Below, piece after piece: positions 35,108-44,422 of a stretch of DNA of 64,000 nt. Source of the stretch: Croceibacterium mercuriale (lineage in GTDB: Bacteria > Pseudomonadota > Alphaproteobacteria > Sphingomonadales > Sphingomonadaceae). The notes beneath the pieces are model-generated. The model was given only the letters and a program-made list of their open reading frames with translations. It ran no database searches and was not told the origin of the DNA. Position 1 is the stretch's first letter. Each line of letters starts with the position of its first letter. The position numbers were made by a program, and so were the translations under genes. The stretch lies in contig NZ_JTDN01000001.1 of NCBI RefSeq assembly GCF_000802385.1, forward strand, positions 1,495,501-1,559,500, in the 5' to 3' direction.

Positions 35108-37378
35108 TCAGCGCGCCGCCACCTGCGGCGCGCCGACCCGCAGCAGGACCTGCTCATACGCCATCCCGTCGCCGCCGCGGTCGACCAGGATGTGCTGGTA
35201 CCCGCTACCCACCTGCCGGGCGTTGCGGTCAAAGACGGCAGCCGACAGCCCGCCCTGCGCCGCGATCTGGTAGAAGGTGGTGCGCATGTATTCCGACAGC
35301 TCGCCCGCGGTGATCGCGGCATTGCCGTCGCCGTCCGCCTGCCCGCCCAGCGCCTGCTGCAGGATCATGGAGATATAGCCGCCTGCCTGGAACTTCTCGG
35401 CCACCAGGCTGGTCAGGTCGCTATCCGAACTGAAGATGCCCATGCGCCCGGTGCGCCGCTTGATCACGGTATCGAACCCGCCGGAAAAGCAGCTGTCCAG
35501 CACCAGCAGGCTGCGCGCCGGGATCTGGTCGAACAGCTGGGCCAGCTCGTAATCGCGCAAGGCGGCATCGTACATCTCGATCGTCTCGGCGCTGCCATCG
35601 CCTTCCATGATCGTGTCGACGCTCTCCTTGCTGCCATGGCCGGAGAAGAACATCAGGAACAGGTCGTCCGGCCCGATCTGCGAAGCGATCCGGCCGAAGG
35701 CAGCCTGCACCGCGCCCCGCGTCGCCTCCGCGTTCAGCAGGGTGACGCTGCCCGGTGCCAGCACGCCCATGTTGGACAGGGTCTGCGTCAGCTTGGCTGC
35801 ATCGTCATCGGTCATCGCCAGCGGACTGGCGCGTGTATAGTCGGCCACCCCGACGCTGAGCAGGAACACCCGGCCCGCACCTTCGCCCGCCTCGGCCAGC
35901 ATCGGCGCACCGGCACCGTCCTCCAGCCCCATCCGCAGGGTGTAGCTGCCGGTCTCCGCCGCGGCATAGCTGGTCGCGGCGATCTCGTAGGTGCCGTCCT
36001 GCGGCAGGGTGATCGCCAGCCGGCTGTCCGTCCCCTCGGTGCCGGCACGGTCGTCATTCGTCTCGATCGCGCCATCGGGCAGATAGAGCGACAGGAAGGT
36101 GTCGAAGTCGGCCGAAGCCATGTCGAACACCACCCGGTCCCCCCGTCGGCCCGAAAAGCTGTAGCGATCGGAATATTCGCCGCTGGAGAAGGTCCGGTCC
36201 CCGGCCGCGAGCGATCCGGTGACGGCGCGCCCCGGCGTCAGCGACGTCGCCGCGGGCCGGGCGGCCTGCGCCACAGCCTGGCCGCCGGCGCTGGCCGCCA
36301 GGCGGAACGAACCGGTGCCATCCCCCGAATAGGTGCCGACGGTCAGGTGATAGGTTCCGCTGGCGGGCAGCATCACCTCCAGCAGGCTGTCGAGCGTGTC
36401 GCCCGCGGGATCGTCATCATTGCTGGCGGTAAAGCCGTCAGGCCCCGCCAGCTGCAGGACGGGGTCGAACGCCTCCGACCGGAGCGATAACCGCACCGTC
36501 TGCCCCGCCTGCCCCTCCAGCCGGTAGGTCGATGCGGCAGGCAGGCTGCCGGTGACCTCCGACCCGAGCGTCAGGGGCGCGCCGCCCTGGACACCGGCAG
36601 GCCGGCCGGCGCCTGAGGATACCGGCTCCACGGCAATGGTGTAGGCGCCCTGCTCCCCGGCGGCGAAGCTGGTGGCCACCAGCGTGAGCCGACCGTCGGC
36701 AGGGAACTGAGCCTCCAGCTGGCTGTTCCCGCCGCCGCCCGGTGCGTCGTCATTGAACACCTCGTACCCGCCGGTGCCGGAGGCGTGGAGATAGGCGTCG
36801 AAGGCATCCGACCGCATGCTGAGCATCACCCGGCTGCCGGCCTCGCCTGCCAGATTGTAGGTGTCGACGAACTCGCCACCCTGCAGCGTGTCATCCCCCT
36901 GAGCGAGCGTGCCCTCCACCTTCTCCCCCGCGGACAGCACATCGCTGCCGGCACGGGGCGTCGCGGCGGCGACGGAGGCGGCCGCTGCCGGTGCGGAGCT
37001 GACGAGGCGGTACGCGCCGGTCTCCCCGCTGGCATAAGAGGTGGCGAAGATCTGGTAGGTGCCGTCCGCCGGCAGCGTGAAGGTGAGCGCCGCATCGGAA
37101 CCGCCCCCTTCCGCATCGTCATTGCTGAACGCGCTGTCCCCCGGCCCGCGCACGAAGACGTAGGCGTCGAAGTCGGCCGATTGCAGCGTGATGGTGACCG
37201 TGTCGCCCGCACGGCCGGTCAGGTCGTAGGTGTCGTAGAACTCGCCGGTATCCAGCGTGCCATCGCCGCTGGCCAGCGTGCCGGCCACGTTGTGCTGCGC
37301 CGATGCCGGCCCAGTACCGGCCAGGATGGCGACACCGGCCAGCAGCAGGCCAACCACTCGACTGGAAACCCTGCGCAT
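35108..37378 (-). CDS. Exported caspase-fold protein with PPC repeats and an EF-hand-like loop
   Basis: 756-residue secreted protein. After a signal peptide (VVGLLLAGVAILAGTGPASA-Q) come four pre-peptidase C-terminal (PPC-like) beta domains in series, each with a phrase such as DTYDLTGRAGDTVTI and an Asn-Asp-Asp turn. The C-terminal 230 residues are a caspase p20-type domain with the catalytic dyad His581 (FFSGHGSK) and Cys630 (LDSCFSGGFD). After the dyad, at about 682-693, DGDGNAAITAGE looks like a calcium-binding EF-hand loop. This is a periplasmic or extracellular orthocaspase-type peptidase, probably specific for basic residues and Ca-dependent by analogy. The start at 37378 sits right before the signal peptide. 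Confidence 0.88.
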   Translation of the reverse strand: MRRVSSRVVGLLLAGVAILAGTGPASAQHNVAGTLASGDGTLDTGEFYDTYDLTGRAGDTVTITLQSADFDAYVFVRGPGDSAFSNDDAEGGGSDAALTFTLPADGTYQIFATSYASGETGAYRLVSSAPAAAASVAAATPRAGSDVLSAGEKVEGTLAQGDDTLQGGEFVDTYNLAGEAGSRVMLSMRSDAFDAYLHASGTGGYEVFNDDAPGGGGNSQLEAQFPADGRLTLVATSFAAGEQGAYTIAVEPVSSGAGRPAGVQGGAPLTLGSEVTGSLPAASTYRLEGQAGQTVRLSLRSEAFDPVLQLAGPDGFTASNDDDPAGDTLDSLLEVMLPASGTYHLTVGTYSGDGTGSFRLAASAGGQAVAQAARPAATSLTPGRAVTGSLAAGDRTFSSGEYSDRYSFSGRRGDRVVFDMASADFDTFLSLYLPDGAIETNDDRAGTEGTDSRLAITLPQDGTYEIAATSYAAAETGSYTLRMGLEDGAGAPMLAEAGEGAGRVFLLSVGVADYTRASPLAMTDDDAAKLTQTLSNMGVLAPGSVTLLNAEATRGAVQAAFGRIASQIGPDDLFLMFFSGHGSKESVDTIMEGDGSAETIEMYDAALRDYELAQLFDQIPARSLLVLDSCFSGGFDTVIKRRTGRMGIFSSDSDLTSLVAEKFQAGGYISMILQQALGGQADGDGNAAITAGELSEYMRTTFYQIAAQGGLSAAVFDRNARQVGSGYQHILVDRGGDGMAYEQVLLRVGAPQVAAR

Positions 37379-37510
37379 CAACGAACTCCCCCAAGCCCGC
37401 CATCGCCCGCGCGCGCACCGGGATCGGGCGCGTCGCAAGGGCGATGTGCGGACACTATGCGTGAGGGGCAGCCCGCCGGAAAGGGGTTTCGTGCCGCCGT
37501 CTGTCCGGCT

Positions 37511-38413
37511 TCAGGACGGCAGGGCGATCCGGACCGGTGGCAGGCCTGCGACGGCGACAGGCAGAGCGAACAGATGCCCCGCCAGCGGCTCGCGCTCGCG
37601 ACCTTCCTCGTCCAAGTGGACGCTGGCGGTGGTGGCGAACAGGGTGCGACGGTCCGGCCCGCCGAAGGCCACCTTGGTAATGGCGCTGACCGGCAGGGGG
37701 ATCGTCTCCATCAGGTCGCCCAGGGGCGAGTAACGGCGGATCTGCCCGCCGCCGAACAGGCCGACCCACAGGCAGCCTTCGGCATCCACGATCACGCCGT
37801 CCGGGAAGCCGCCACCCTGCGCGATCCGCACAAACACGCGTTCCTCGCCAACCGTGCCATCCGGCGCCAGCTCCGCGGCGTAGATCGTGCTGCCCAGCGT
37901 ATCCACATGGTACAGCGTGCCGCCTTCCGGGCTGACGGCCGGGCCGTTGCTGACGATCACCGGATCGGTCACTGCGATCGCGCTGGCGCCATCGTAGCGG
38001 TAGATCCGCCCGGTCGCCTCGTCCTCCGGATCGTGCATCGTCCCGAACCACAGGCGGCCCTGCTGGTCGACATGGCCGTCATTCAGCCGGTTGTCGGGCA
38101 TGCCCGGCTCCGGATCGTGCAGCGGGGTGAAGGTGCCGGCCACCGGATCGAACCGGGCCAGGCCGGTCTTCAGCCCGGCCACGAAGCTGCCATCCGCCGC
38201 CGGCAGGCAGAAGCCGACCGGCGAAGGCGCGACCCAGCTGCGGCGATCGCCAGTCGCGGGATCGTAGCGGTGGATGGCCGGCGCCTTGATATCGACGAAC
38301 CACAACGCGCCGCCGGACCCGACCGGGTCGCTGTCGAGCCAGACCGGCCCCTCGCCCAAGGTTGCGCCCAGATCCCATACGACCCGCGGTTCGCCCAGCT
38401 GCACCTGTGTCAT
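37511..38413 (-). CDS. SMP-30/gluconolactonase family lactonase, probable L-arabinonolactonase
   Basis: 300-residue six-bladed propeller hydrolase. Metal ligands match SMP-30: Glu in TLGEGPVWLD, Asn in VSNGPAVSP, Asn in LNDGHVD and Asp in FPDGVIVDAEG. In this locus it would open L-arabinono-1,4-lactone to L-arabonate, the second step of the non-phosphorylative pathway; the substrate is inferred from neighbours only. The ATG at 38413 has GAGAGG seven bases upstream; the TTG before it is rejected. It is the last gene on the minus strand of the locus, just after a decayed GH43 gene. Confidence 0.85.
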   Translation of the reverse strand: MTQVQLGEPRVVWDLGATLGEGPVWLDSDPVGSGGALWFVDIKAPAIHRYDPATGDRRSWVAPSPVGFCLPAADGSFVAGLKTGLARFDPVAGTFTPLHDPEPGMPDNRLNDGHVDQQGRLWFGTMHDPEDEATGRIYRYDGASAIAVTDPVIVSNGPAVSPEGGTLYHVDTLGSTIYAAELAPDGTVGEERVFVRIAQGGGFPDGVIVDAEGCLWVGLFGGGQIRRYSPLGDLMETIPLPVSAITKVAFGGPDRRTLFATTASVHLDEEGREREPLAGHLFALPVAVAGLPPVRIALPS

Positions 38414-38485
38414 CAATCATCCTCTCGCAAATTGCGTTGCCCTGCCATGGCGCATCGGCGCGGCCGTCCGCAAGAGGGGGCCGGC

Positions 38486-39057
38486 TTACTGCGCGACAGG
38501 CCAGCCATCCACCCAGCCGAGCCGCTAGATCTGCAGCACGGGCAAGCCGTTCCGGGCGGTGTCATAGGCATGATGGACGATGTAGTCCTGCCCCGCCTGG
38601 CTGACCACGGCGACATGGCCCCGCCCGACATAGCGCGAGCCGGTGCCCTGCCCGCTGTCCAGCTCCATCGTACCGCCGCCTTCCATCATCGGGCGACGGT
38701 CACGATCCACGAACGGGCCGGCCGGGCTGGCGGAGCGGCCGACCCGCGTGTTGCAGGTGCCGGCCGCCCCCTGGCAGCAGCTGTCGAACGACACGAACAG
38801 GTAGTAGAACGCGCCGCGGCGCACCACGAAGGGCGCCTCCACCGCGCCGGGGAACGGGCGCGCGGCGATGGAGCGGAGCGTGTCGCCGGATTTGCGCATC
38901 CCGGGGCGGGATCCAGCTCTCTCAGCTTGATGCCGGTCCACAAGCTGCCGAACGCCATCCACATTCGGCCGTCGGCATCGGTGAACACCGCCGGGTCGAT
39001 GGCGTTGAAATCGTCGCTGGTGCGCGACTGGATCACCGGATCGCAGCGCCGATACAA
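38486..39057 (-). pseudogene. Decayed GH43 arabinanase/arabinosidase
   Basis: Three separate lesions are visible. The N-terminal part is missing: coding sense begins at CDPVIQSRTSDDFNAIDP with stops just upstream at about 39072. A one-base loss near 38908 shifts the frame from LRELDPAPG to GMRKSGDTLRS. A TAG at 38527-38525 cuts the end, although RLGWVDGWPVAQ continues in frame to a TAA at 38486. The remaining text (VEAPFVVRRGAFYYLFVSFDSCCQG, MMEGGGTMEL) is clearly like the intact endo-arabinanase gene at 43325-44422. It probably makes no active enzyme. Confidence 0.85.
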
Positions 39058-39175
39058 CCCTGAGTATCCTCATCACGCAGCTCCCATGTGCAGGACCGCG
39101 CAATGTCATCGCCCGCGCTGGACCGAATCTGTCTCGCGCCGGACCCTTGACGGGCCCGGCGCGGCGACAAGGCGC

Positions 39176-42046
39176 CTAAAAGGTGAAGCGTACCCCCAGG
39201 GCAAAGGTGCGGTCGACAAGCAAGGTGCTGGAGTTGAACTGCTCCGGATTGCCGACATCCGCGTACCGGTAATAGTTCTGCTGCTTGAACTTGGTCAGGT
39301 TCACCGCGTCGAAGGTCACGCCGATGTCGTCGGTCACCGCCAGGGTCAGCTGGAAGTCCAGGCTCTCCTCCGGCTGGCGCCAGAAGCCGATCGGATTGGC
39401 GAAGGCGCGCGCCTCGTTGTTGTTGAGGAATCCTTCGCGCCAGACATAGGACAGCCGCGCGCCGACCGGACCACGCTCGTACGCCAGGGTGGCATTGTAG
39501 GAGAATGGCGAGACCGTGAAGAATTCGGACTCCGTTTCCGTGATGTTGCCGTTGACGTCCGTGTCCGGGATGGTCTGCGTGGAATCCAGGATCGTGGCGC
39601 TGCCCTGGAAGCCTAGTCCGTCCAGGAAGCCGGGCAGGTAGGTCGGGAAGTAGGTCAGCCCGATCTCCACGCCCTGCAGCACACCGTCGGAGGCGTTGGA
39701 CGGACGGGTGATCTGGAAGTAGTCGGTCGCCGTCTCGCCCTCGATCGGGTTGTCGGGAATGAATTCCAGCTGGGTGAGCGGGACCACCAGCCCATCGATC
39801 TCGCGGCGGAAACCGGTGACGTAGATCGCACTGCTCCGCTCGAAATACCATTCCAGCGCCACGTCGTAGTTCTTCGACGTGGTCGACCGGAGGCTCAGGT
39901 TGCCGGCGCTGCCCGTGCCGAAGCCCAGGCGTGACAGATCGCCGACCAGCGTGATGTTCGGGTTGAGGTTGCCGAAGGCCGGGCGACGCAATGTCTGGCC
40001 GTAATTGAACCGCAGACGCAGTTCGGGCGTGATCTCGTACCGCAGGGTAAAGCTGGGCAGCACCTTGGTTTCGTCCGTGCCCACAGTCGATTCGGCCAGG
40101 GCGTTCAGACGGTCATAGAAGGTGTAGTCGGTTCCGATCGCCACGATGCGCGCGCCGGCCTGGATCTGCAGCGGGCGGCCGAAGATGTCGATCTGCCCGT
40201 CCGCGACCAGATAGGCGGCCCAGGTCGATTCATCGATGTCGAACACCCGGTCGAGCGCCAGCGCATCCGACAGCCGCAGCGCAGGATTGACCCGCTGGTA
40301 CAGGGAACGGATCGCATCGCGGTTCTCGTACAGCGCGGGGCCGTTGGCCAGCACCCAGCTGGTCGGAACATCCGCCCGCCCGTCGAAGAAGCCTTCGTTG
40401 GTGAAGGAATAGTGTCCGCCCAGCGCCGCCAGCGTGCCGCCCAGCGCACCCGAGCTCTGCTCCCGCACGAAGGTGCTGGTGTCGCGATCGTCGAACCGCA
40501 GCCCGGCCTTGATCCGGCGGAGGAAGCCTTCCTCCCAGTCGTAATGGCCATCGAGCATGAAGGTCCAGGCACTGCCTGTCGCCCGCGTGGCGCTGTCGAA
40601 CAGGTCGCCCACGGTCCATTGCGTGGCATCGGTCAGCAGTGCCGTGTTGCCGAAGCTGTAGGAAGGGATGCCGCCGCCGGCATTGAAGTCGACATCGAGG
40701 TCCAGCGGGCCGCGATTCGTGCGCATGGCGAAGAACGACGTCTCGTTCGCGCTGTCCTGATAGGCGAGGTCGGCCGTGACCTGGCCGCTATCGCCCAGAT
40801 CCCACGCGCCGTTCAGCGCATAGACGTAGCTGTCGGTCCGGTTGGTGGCATAATCGCCACTGTTGAAACCGGCGACGCTGCCCGCGCGACGCGACTTGAT
40901 GATGTTCGTACCCTCGAACAGCTCGAAGGTGGAGCCCGGGTTGGGGCCCAGATCGCCCCACCAGTCGGCGAAGCTGAAGAACAGCGAGTTGAAGGTGTTG
41001 CCGCGGAAGCCGCTGTAGAAGAACTCGGCGGTATAGGTGGAGCTGTCATTCGGCGCCCACTGCAAGGCGGCGTTGACCGATGGCCGTTCACGCTCGCCAT
41101 ACAGGTCCGAACTGATCACCGCGTCGCGCGCAAGATAGTACGGCACCTGGACCCCTCTGATGCTCAGGGTCGAGCCCGGCGCGGTCGGCAGGCCCGAGTT
41201 CAGGCCCGGCGTCCAGAAGGGATCTGCCGGATTGGCCGTGTTGGGGAAGATCCGCTCCAGCGGCCTCAGGCCGCTCGCCGCGGGCGGGGCCTCCGTGGCG
41301 AAGGGCACGCTGGCGCCCGCCTGCACGTTCATGTTGCGATACTTGTACCTGGTGTAGCTGCCGTTGATCAGCAGGCCGATATCGCCGATCCCGGTCTCCC
41401 AGGTGTCGGTCACCAGCAGCGCGACGTTCGGATTGATCTCGTCCGCCAGTTCGCTGTAGATGCCGCGTGCCAGGCCGGAGATGGTCGGCTCGTCGAAGTC
41501 GAACGGGCGGCGGGTCTGCACGTCGATCTGCCCGGCCAGGCCGAACTCCAGCTGATCTGCGGAACGCGTCTTGTAGACGTCGATCTGCCGGACGAGGTTG
41601 GCGGAAATATCCTGCAGCGCGAAGGATGTGCCGCCAGCGGTGAAGATGTTGCGCCCGTTCAGGGTGGTGACCGGGTCGGCCAGGCCGCGGATCGTGATCG
41701 CGGCGGTCTCGCCCCCGGCACGATCCGTCACCTGGATGCCGGTCACACGCTGCAACGCCTCGACAACGTTATTGTCCGGCAATTTGCCGACATCCTCGGC
41801 AACGATCGAGTCGACGATCTGCACAGAATTGCGCCTGACATCGATCGCGCCGGTCAGGCTGGCGCGCACGCCGGTGACGATGATCTCGTCACCCGGTGGC
41901 GGCGACTGCCGGTTCTCCTCGGCGGTTACCGGCGTGTTCGAACGGCTTTCCGGGCCAAGTGCGTCCACCTGTTGCGCGAGAGCCGGCGTTGTCAGCAGCA
42001 ACGCGCCAGCGGATACGCTCAGGAGCAGTGAGGCCTTCTCGATCAT
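39176..42046 (-). CDS. TonB-dependent receptor for oligosaccharides
   Basis: 956-residue outer membrane receptor. A signal peptide (LLLSVSAGALLLTTPALA-Q) is followed by a TonB-box-like stretch (GDEIIVTGVRASL), a plug domain (VAEDVGKLPDNNVVEALQRVTG, AITIRGL) and a long barrel ending in FALGVRFTF with a terminal Phe. The plug pattern is that of the sugar-specific receptors of Caulobacter and sphingomonads. In this locus it would import arabinan fragments. GGGGAGAG precedes the ATG, and a shared candidate operator lies 37-49 bases upstream. It is separated by 222 bases and a hairpin from the GH genes, so it has its own promoter. Confidence 0.93.
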   Translation of the reverse strand: MIEKASLLLSVSAGALLLTTPALAQQVDALGPESRSNTPVTAEENRQSPPPGDEIIVTGVRASLTGAIDVRRNSVQIVDSIVAEDVGKLPDNNVVEALQRVTGIQVTDRAGGETAAITIRGLADPVTTLNGRNIFTAGGTSFALQDISANLVRQIDVYKTRSADQLEFGLAGQIDVQTRRPFDFDEPTISGLARGIYSELADEINPNVALLVTDTWETGIGDIGLLINGSYTRYKYRNMNVQAGASVPFATEAPPAASGLRPLERIFPNTANPADPFWTPGLNSGLPTAPGSTLSIRGVQVPYYLARDAVISSDLYGERERPSVNAALQWAPNDSSTYTAEFFYSGFRGNTFNSLFFSFADWWGDLGPNPGSTFELFEGTNIIKSRRAGSVAGFNSGDYATNRTDSYVYALNGAWDLGDSGQVTADLAYQDSANETSFFAMRTNRGPLDLDVDFNAGGGIPSYSFGNTALLTDATQWTVGDLFDSATRATGSAWTFMLDGHYDWEEGFLRRIKAGLRFDDRDTSTFVREQSSGALGGTLAALGGHYSFTNEGFFDGRADVPTSWVLANGPALYENRDAIRSLYQRVNPALRLSDALALDRVFDIDESTWAAYLVADGQIDIFGRPLQIQAGARIVAIGTDYTFYDRLNALAESTVGTDETKVLPSFTLRYEITPELRLRFNYGQTLRRPAFGNLNPNITLVGDLSRLGFGTGSAGNLSLRSTTSKNYDVALEWYFERSSAIYVTGFRREIDGLVVPLTQLEFIPDNPIEGETATDYFQITRPSNASDGVLQGVEIGLTYFPTYLPGFLDGLGFQGSATILDSTQTIPDTDVNGNITETESEFFTVSPFSYNATLAYERGPVGARLSYVWREGFLNNNEARAFANPIGFWRQPEESLDFQLTLAVTDDIGVTFDAVNLTKFKQQNYYRYADVGNPEQFNSSTLLVDRTFALGVRFTF

Positions 42047-42082
42047 ATATCTCTCCCCAGAGGACGCTTGTTGCGCCTTTCA

Positions 42083-42105
42083 TTACTCGGACAACTTACA
42101 TCCGA
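42083..42105 (-). promoter_or_regulatory. Candidate GntR operator upstream of the TonB receptor
   Basis: On the minus strand GTTGTCCGAGTAA shares the core TGTCCGASTA with sites before the semialdehyde dehydrogenase and between the permease and epimerase genes. It is also part of an inverted repeat, TCGGA-N9-TCCGA, at 42087-42105, 41 bases before the start codon. Confidence 0.45.
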
Positions 42106-42203
42106 TCAGGGGCGCTCACAAGCGGCTTTGTAGGGGTATGACAATCAGGCTGGCGAAGTGGCAGGTGGCCTGGTGTGTGGCCCAAAGATGCCATGAACAG
42201 GCA

Positions 42204-42233
42204 CAGCCGCGACCGCTTGCACGATCGCGGCTG
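42204..42233 (-). terminator. Hairpin after the GH43 gene
   Basis: A nine-base perfect stem (CAGCCGCGA / TCGCGGCTG) with a 12-base loop lies 36 bases past the last GH43 stop and would end the arabinan/arabinose operon transcript. Confidence 0.6.
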
Positions 42234-42269
42234 CTGGGACGCGACATGACTGTCGGCGCGGGTTCTGGC

Positions 42270-43328
42270 CTAGGTAGCGAAGGAGGCCGGCAAGGGACCA
42301 TTGGCCACCGGCTGGCCGAACTGCGGCACGCCCTCGGCATCGAAGGTGAAGTACTGCACGCGGGTATGTCGATTGGGGTCGAGCAGCGGATCGCCCTGGA
42401 TCTCCCGGTAGTCGCGCCCGTGATAGACCAGCACGTCCCGCCCTGCCCGGTCCACGGTGAAGCTGTTGTGTCCCGGGCCATAGACGCTGTTCTCCGGCGA
42501 GGAGACGAAGACCGGCTCCGGCGACTTGGTCCAGCTGGCCGGGTTCATGATGTCCGCATCGTCCCGGGCGGTCAGCAGCCCCAGGCAATAGCGATCGTCG
42601 GTAGCACTGGCGGAGTAGGTCATGAACAACCGGCCGTTACGCGCCAGGATCGCGGGTGCCTCCGCCACCTTGTAGCCGCGGACCTCCCATGGCAGCGTCG
42701 GCACTGTCAGCCGGGCGGGCGTGGCGGAGAAGGTCAGCGCGCTGGCCATGGGCGCGATGTAGAGGTTGGAGTTCGTCTCGATCCCCGGCTCCTTCTGCGC
42801 CCATGCCATGTAGCGGGTGCCGCGATGGTGGAAGATCGTGCTGTCCAGGTTGAAGCTGTCCCACGGGGTCTGCAGCTGGCCCAGCACGTCGAAGGTGCCG
42901 GCCATCGCGTCGGAGCTGTCGGTGGTGACGGCGTAGGTGCGGATGCGGAACGGGTCCTCCCCACCACCGGCCGGGCCGGCGGCGAAATACATCACCCACT
43001 TGCCGTCCACCCAGTGCAGTTCGGGCGCCCACAGAAAGCCGGACATGGGCCCGCTCGCCTGATGGCGCCACAGCACCCGCTCCTCCGCATCGGCCAGGCC
43101 GGCGATGGTGGAGGCGCGACGCAGCACCAGCCGGTCGTACTCCGGCACGGAACCGGTCAGGTAATACATGCCGTCCGTGTGGCGGAAGACCTGCGCGTCG
43201 GCGCGGTTCTTCACCAGCGGATTGACGATGCCGGCGCCCTGGCCGCCGCCACCCGGCAGCGTGGTGCAGGCGGCAAGGCCGGTGGCGGTGCTGCCGGCCA
43301 GGAACAGCCGGCGGGACAGGTGGATCAT
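42270..43328 (-). CDS. GH43 family glycoside hydrolase, exported lipoprotein-like
   Basis: 352-residue five-bladed propeller enzyme. The N-terminus has a twin-arginine-like signal (SRRLFLAGS) and a lipobox (LAAC), so it is probably a lipoprotein. The GH43 triad is visible as Asp44 (RADAQVF), Asp162 (NLDSTIF) and Glu223 (KVAEAPAIL). The pattern YMAWAQKEPGIETNSNLYI is usual in alpha-L-arabinofuranosidase-like GH43 members. It would trim arabinofuranosyl units from oligosaccharides. The ATG overlaps the upstream GH43 stop in an ATGA. Bond specificity cannot be read from sequence alone. Confidence 0.9.
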   Translation of the reverse strand: MIHLSRRLFLAGSTATGLAACTTLPGGGGQGAGIVNPLVKNRADAQVFRHTDGMYYLTGSVPEYDRLVLRRASTIAGLADAEERVLWRHQASGPMSGFLWAPELHWVDGKWVMYFAAGPAGGGEDPFRIRTYAVTTDSSDAMAGTFDVLGQLQTPWDSFNLDSTIFHHRGTRYMAWAQKEPGIETNSNLYIAPMASALTFSATPARLTVPTLPWEVRGYKVAEAPAILARNGRLFMTYSASATDDRYCLGLLTARDDADIMNPASWTKSPEPVFVSSPENSVYGPGHNSFTVDRAGRDVLVYHGRDYREIQGDPLLDPNRHTRVQYFTFDAEGVPQFGQPVANGPLPASFAT

Positions 43329-44422
43329 TCGCTCTCTCCCGTATCGCCCCGGCTGTCTGCCGGGGTCGTCATGTCTGCATCGAGTTGGATGACCGTCGGC
43401 CAGCCATCCTGACCCCAGCTGATCCGGCCAAGCCGCAGCGTAGGGATGCCGTTCTGCTGCTTGTCGTAGGCGTGCCACACCAGGTAGTGCGTGCCGTCCC
43501 TGTCCTGCATCGCCCCGGCATGGCCGGGACCGCGGAAGCGTTCCCGTTCCGGCAGGTCGGCGCGCAGCAGGATGGTGCCGCCTCCTTCCAGCATCGAACT
43601 GCCATCCTGGCCCAGATAGGGCCCGGCGATATCCTGCGACCGGCCGACGACCGTGTAGTAGGTGCTGTTCACGCCCTTGCAGCAATAATCGTAGGACGCG
43701 ATCAGCCAGTAATATCCACCATGATCGATGATGAACGGCGCCTCCACCGGCGCCGGGCCGCCTGCCGGTGCCGGGCGACGGGCAATGGCGATCGGCGCTG
43801 CGGCCGGATCGGTCGGCTTGCCGCTGGCGGGGTCGAGCCGGAAGAGCTTTAACCCGGTCCAGAAGCTGCCCAGCGACAGCCAGTGATTGCCGTCCCGGTC
43901 CTCGATGAAGTTCGGGTCGATGGCGTTGAAGTCGGATTCGGCTGTGGACTGCACCACCAGCCCTTCGTCCCGCCAGCCATAATCGGGGCTTGCAGGGTCC
44001 AGCGTGGCACTGGTCGCCAGGCCGATGGCGGACCGGTTCGAGCCGAAGGACGACACCGAGTAATACAGTCGGTACCGCCCGTTCACCAGGCTGATGTCAG
44101 GCGCCCACATGTCGCGCGCCAGCGGCACCGCGGCCTTCGCCCAGGCGGGCAGATCGGCCAGCATGGACGGGCCGGCCGTCCAGGTCCGCAGGTCCGGCGA
44201 GGTCAGCGTGGGAATGATCCCGTCCTGTCCCCGCCGACGCCCGGTGGCGAACACGTAATAGGTGTCGCCTTCGCGGATGATCACCGGATCATGCACCGGC
44301 GCGATGTCGCCACCCGGCACATCGGCCATGGCTGCGACATCGGCCACCTGCCCCCATGCCGGCAGGGCGATGGCAGATGCGAGCAGCCCCCCAATCGCCA
44401 GCATGGAGGCAGGCCGGGTCAT
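43325..44422 (-). CDS. GH43 arabinan endo-1,5-alpha-L-arabinosidase
   Basis: 365-residue secreted hydrolase with a signal peptide ending ALPAWG-Q. The catalytic residues are Asp45 (PVHDPVII), Asp169 (NAIDPNF) and Glu227 (VEAPFII). ASYDYCCKGVNSTYYTVVGRS is the typical endo-arabinanase segment, and it has the MLEGGGT phrase also seen in the decayed copy at 38486-39057. It would cut the 1,5-linked arabinan backbone. Start and stop overlap the neighbouring GH51 and GH43 genes by one and four bases. Confidence 0.92.
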   Translation of the reverse strand: MTRPASMLAIGGLLASAIALPAWGQVADVAAMADVPGGDIAPVHDPVIIREGDTYYVFATGRRRGQDGIIPTLTSPDLRTWTAGPSMLADLPAWAKAAVPLARDMWAPDISLVNGRYRLYYSVSSFGSNRSAIGLATSATLDPASPDYGWRDEGLVVQSTAESDFNAIDPNFIEDRDGNHWLSLGSFWTGLKLFRLDPASGKPTDPAAAPIAIARRPAPAGGPAPVEAPFIIDHGGYYWLIASYDYCCKGVNSTYYTVVGRSQDIAGPYLGQDGSSMLEGGGTILLRADLPERERFRGPGHAGAMQDRDGTHYLVWHAYDKQQNGIPTLRLGRISWGQDGWPTVIQLDADMTTPADSRGDTGESE

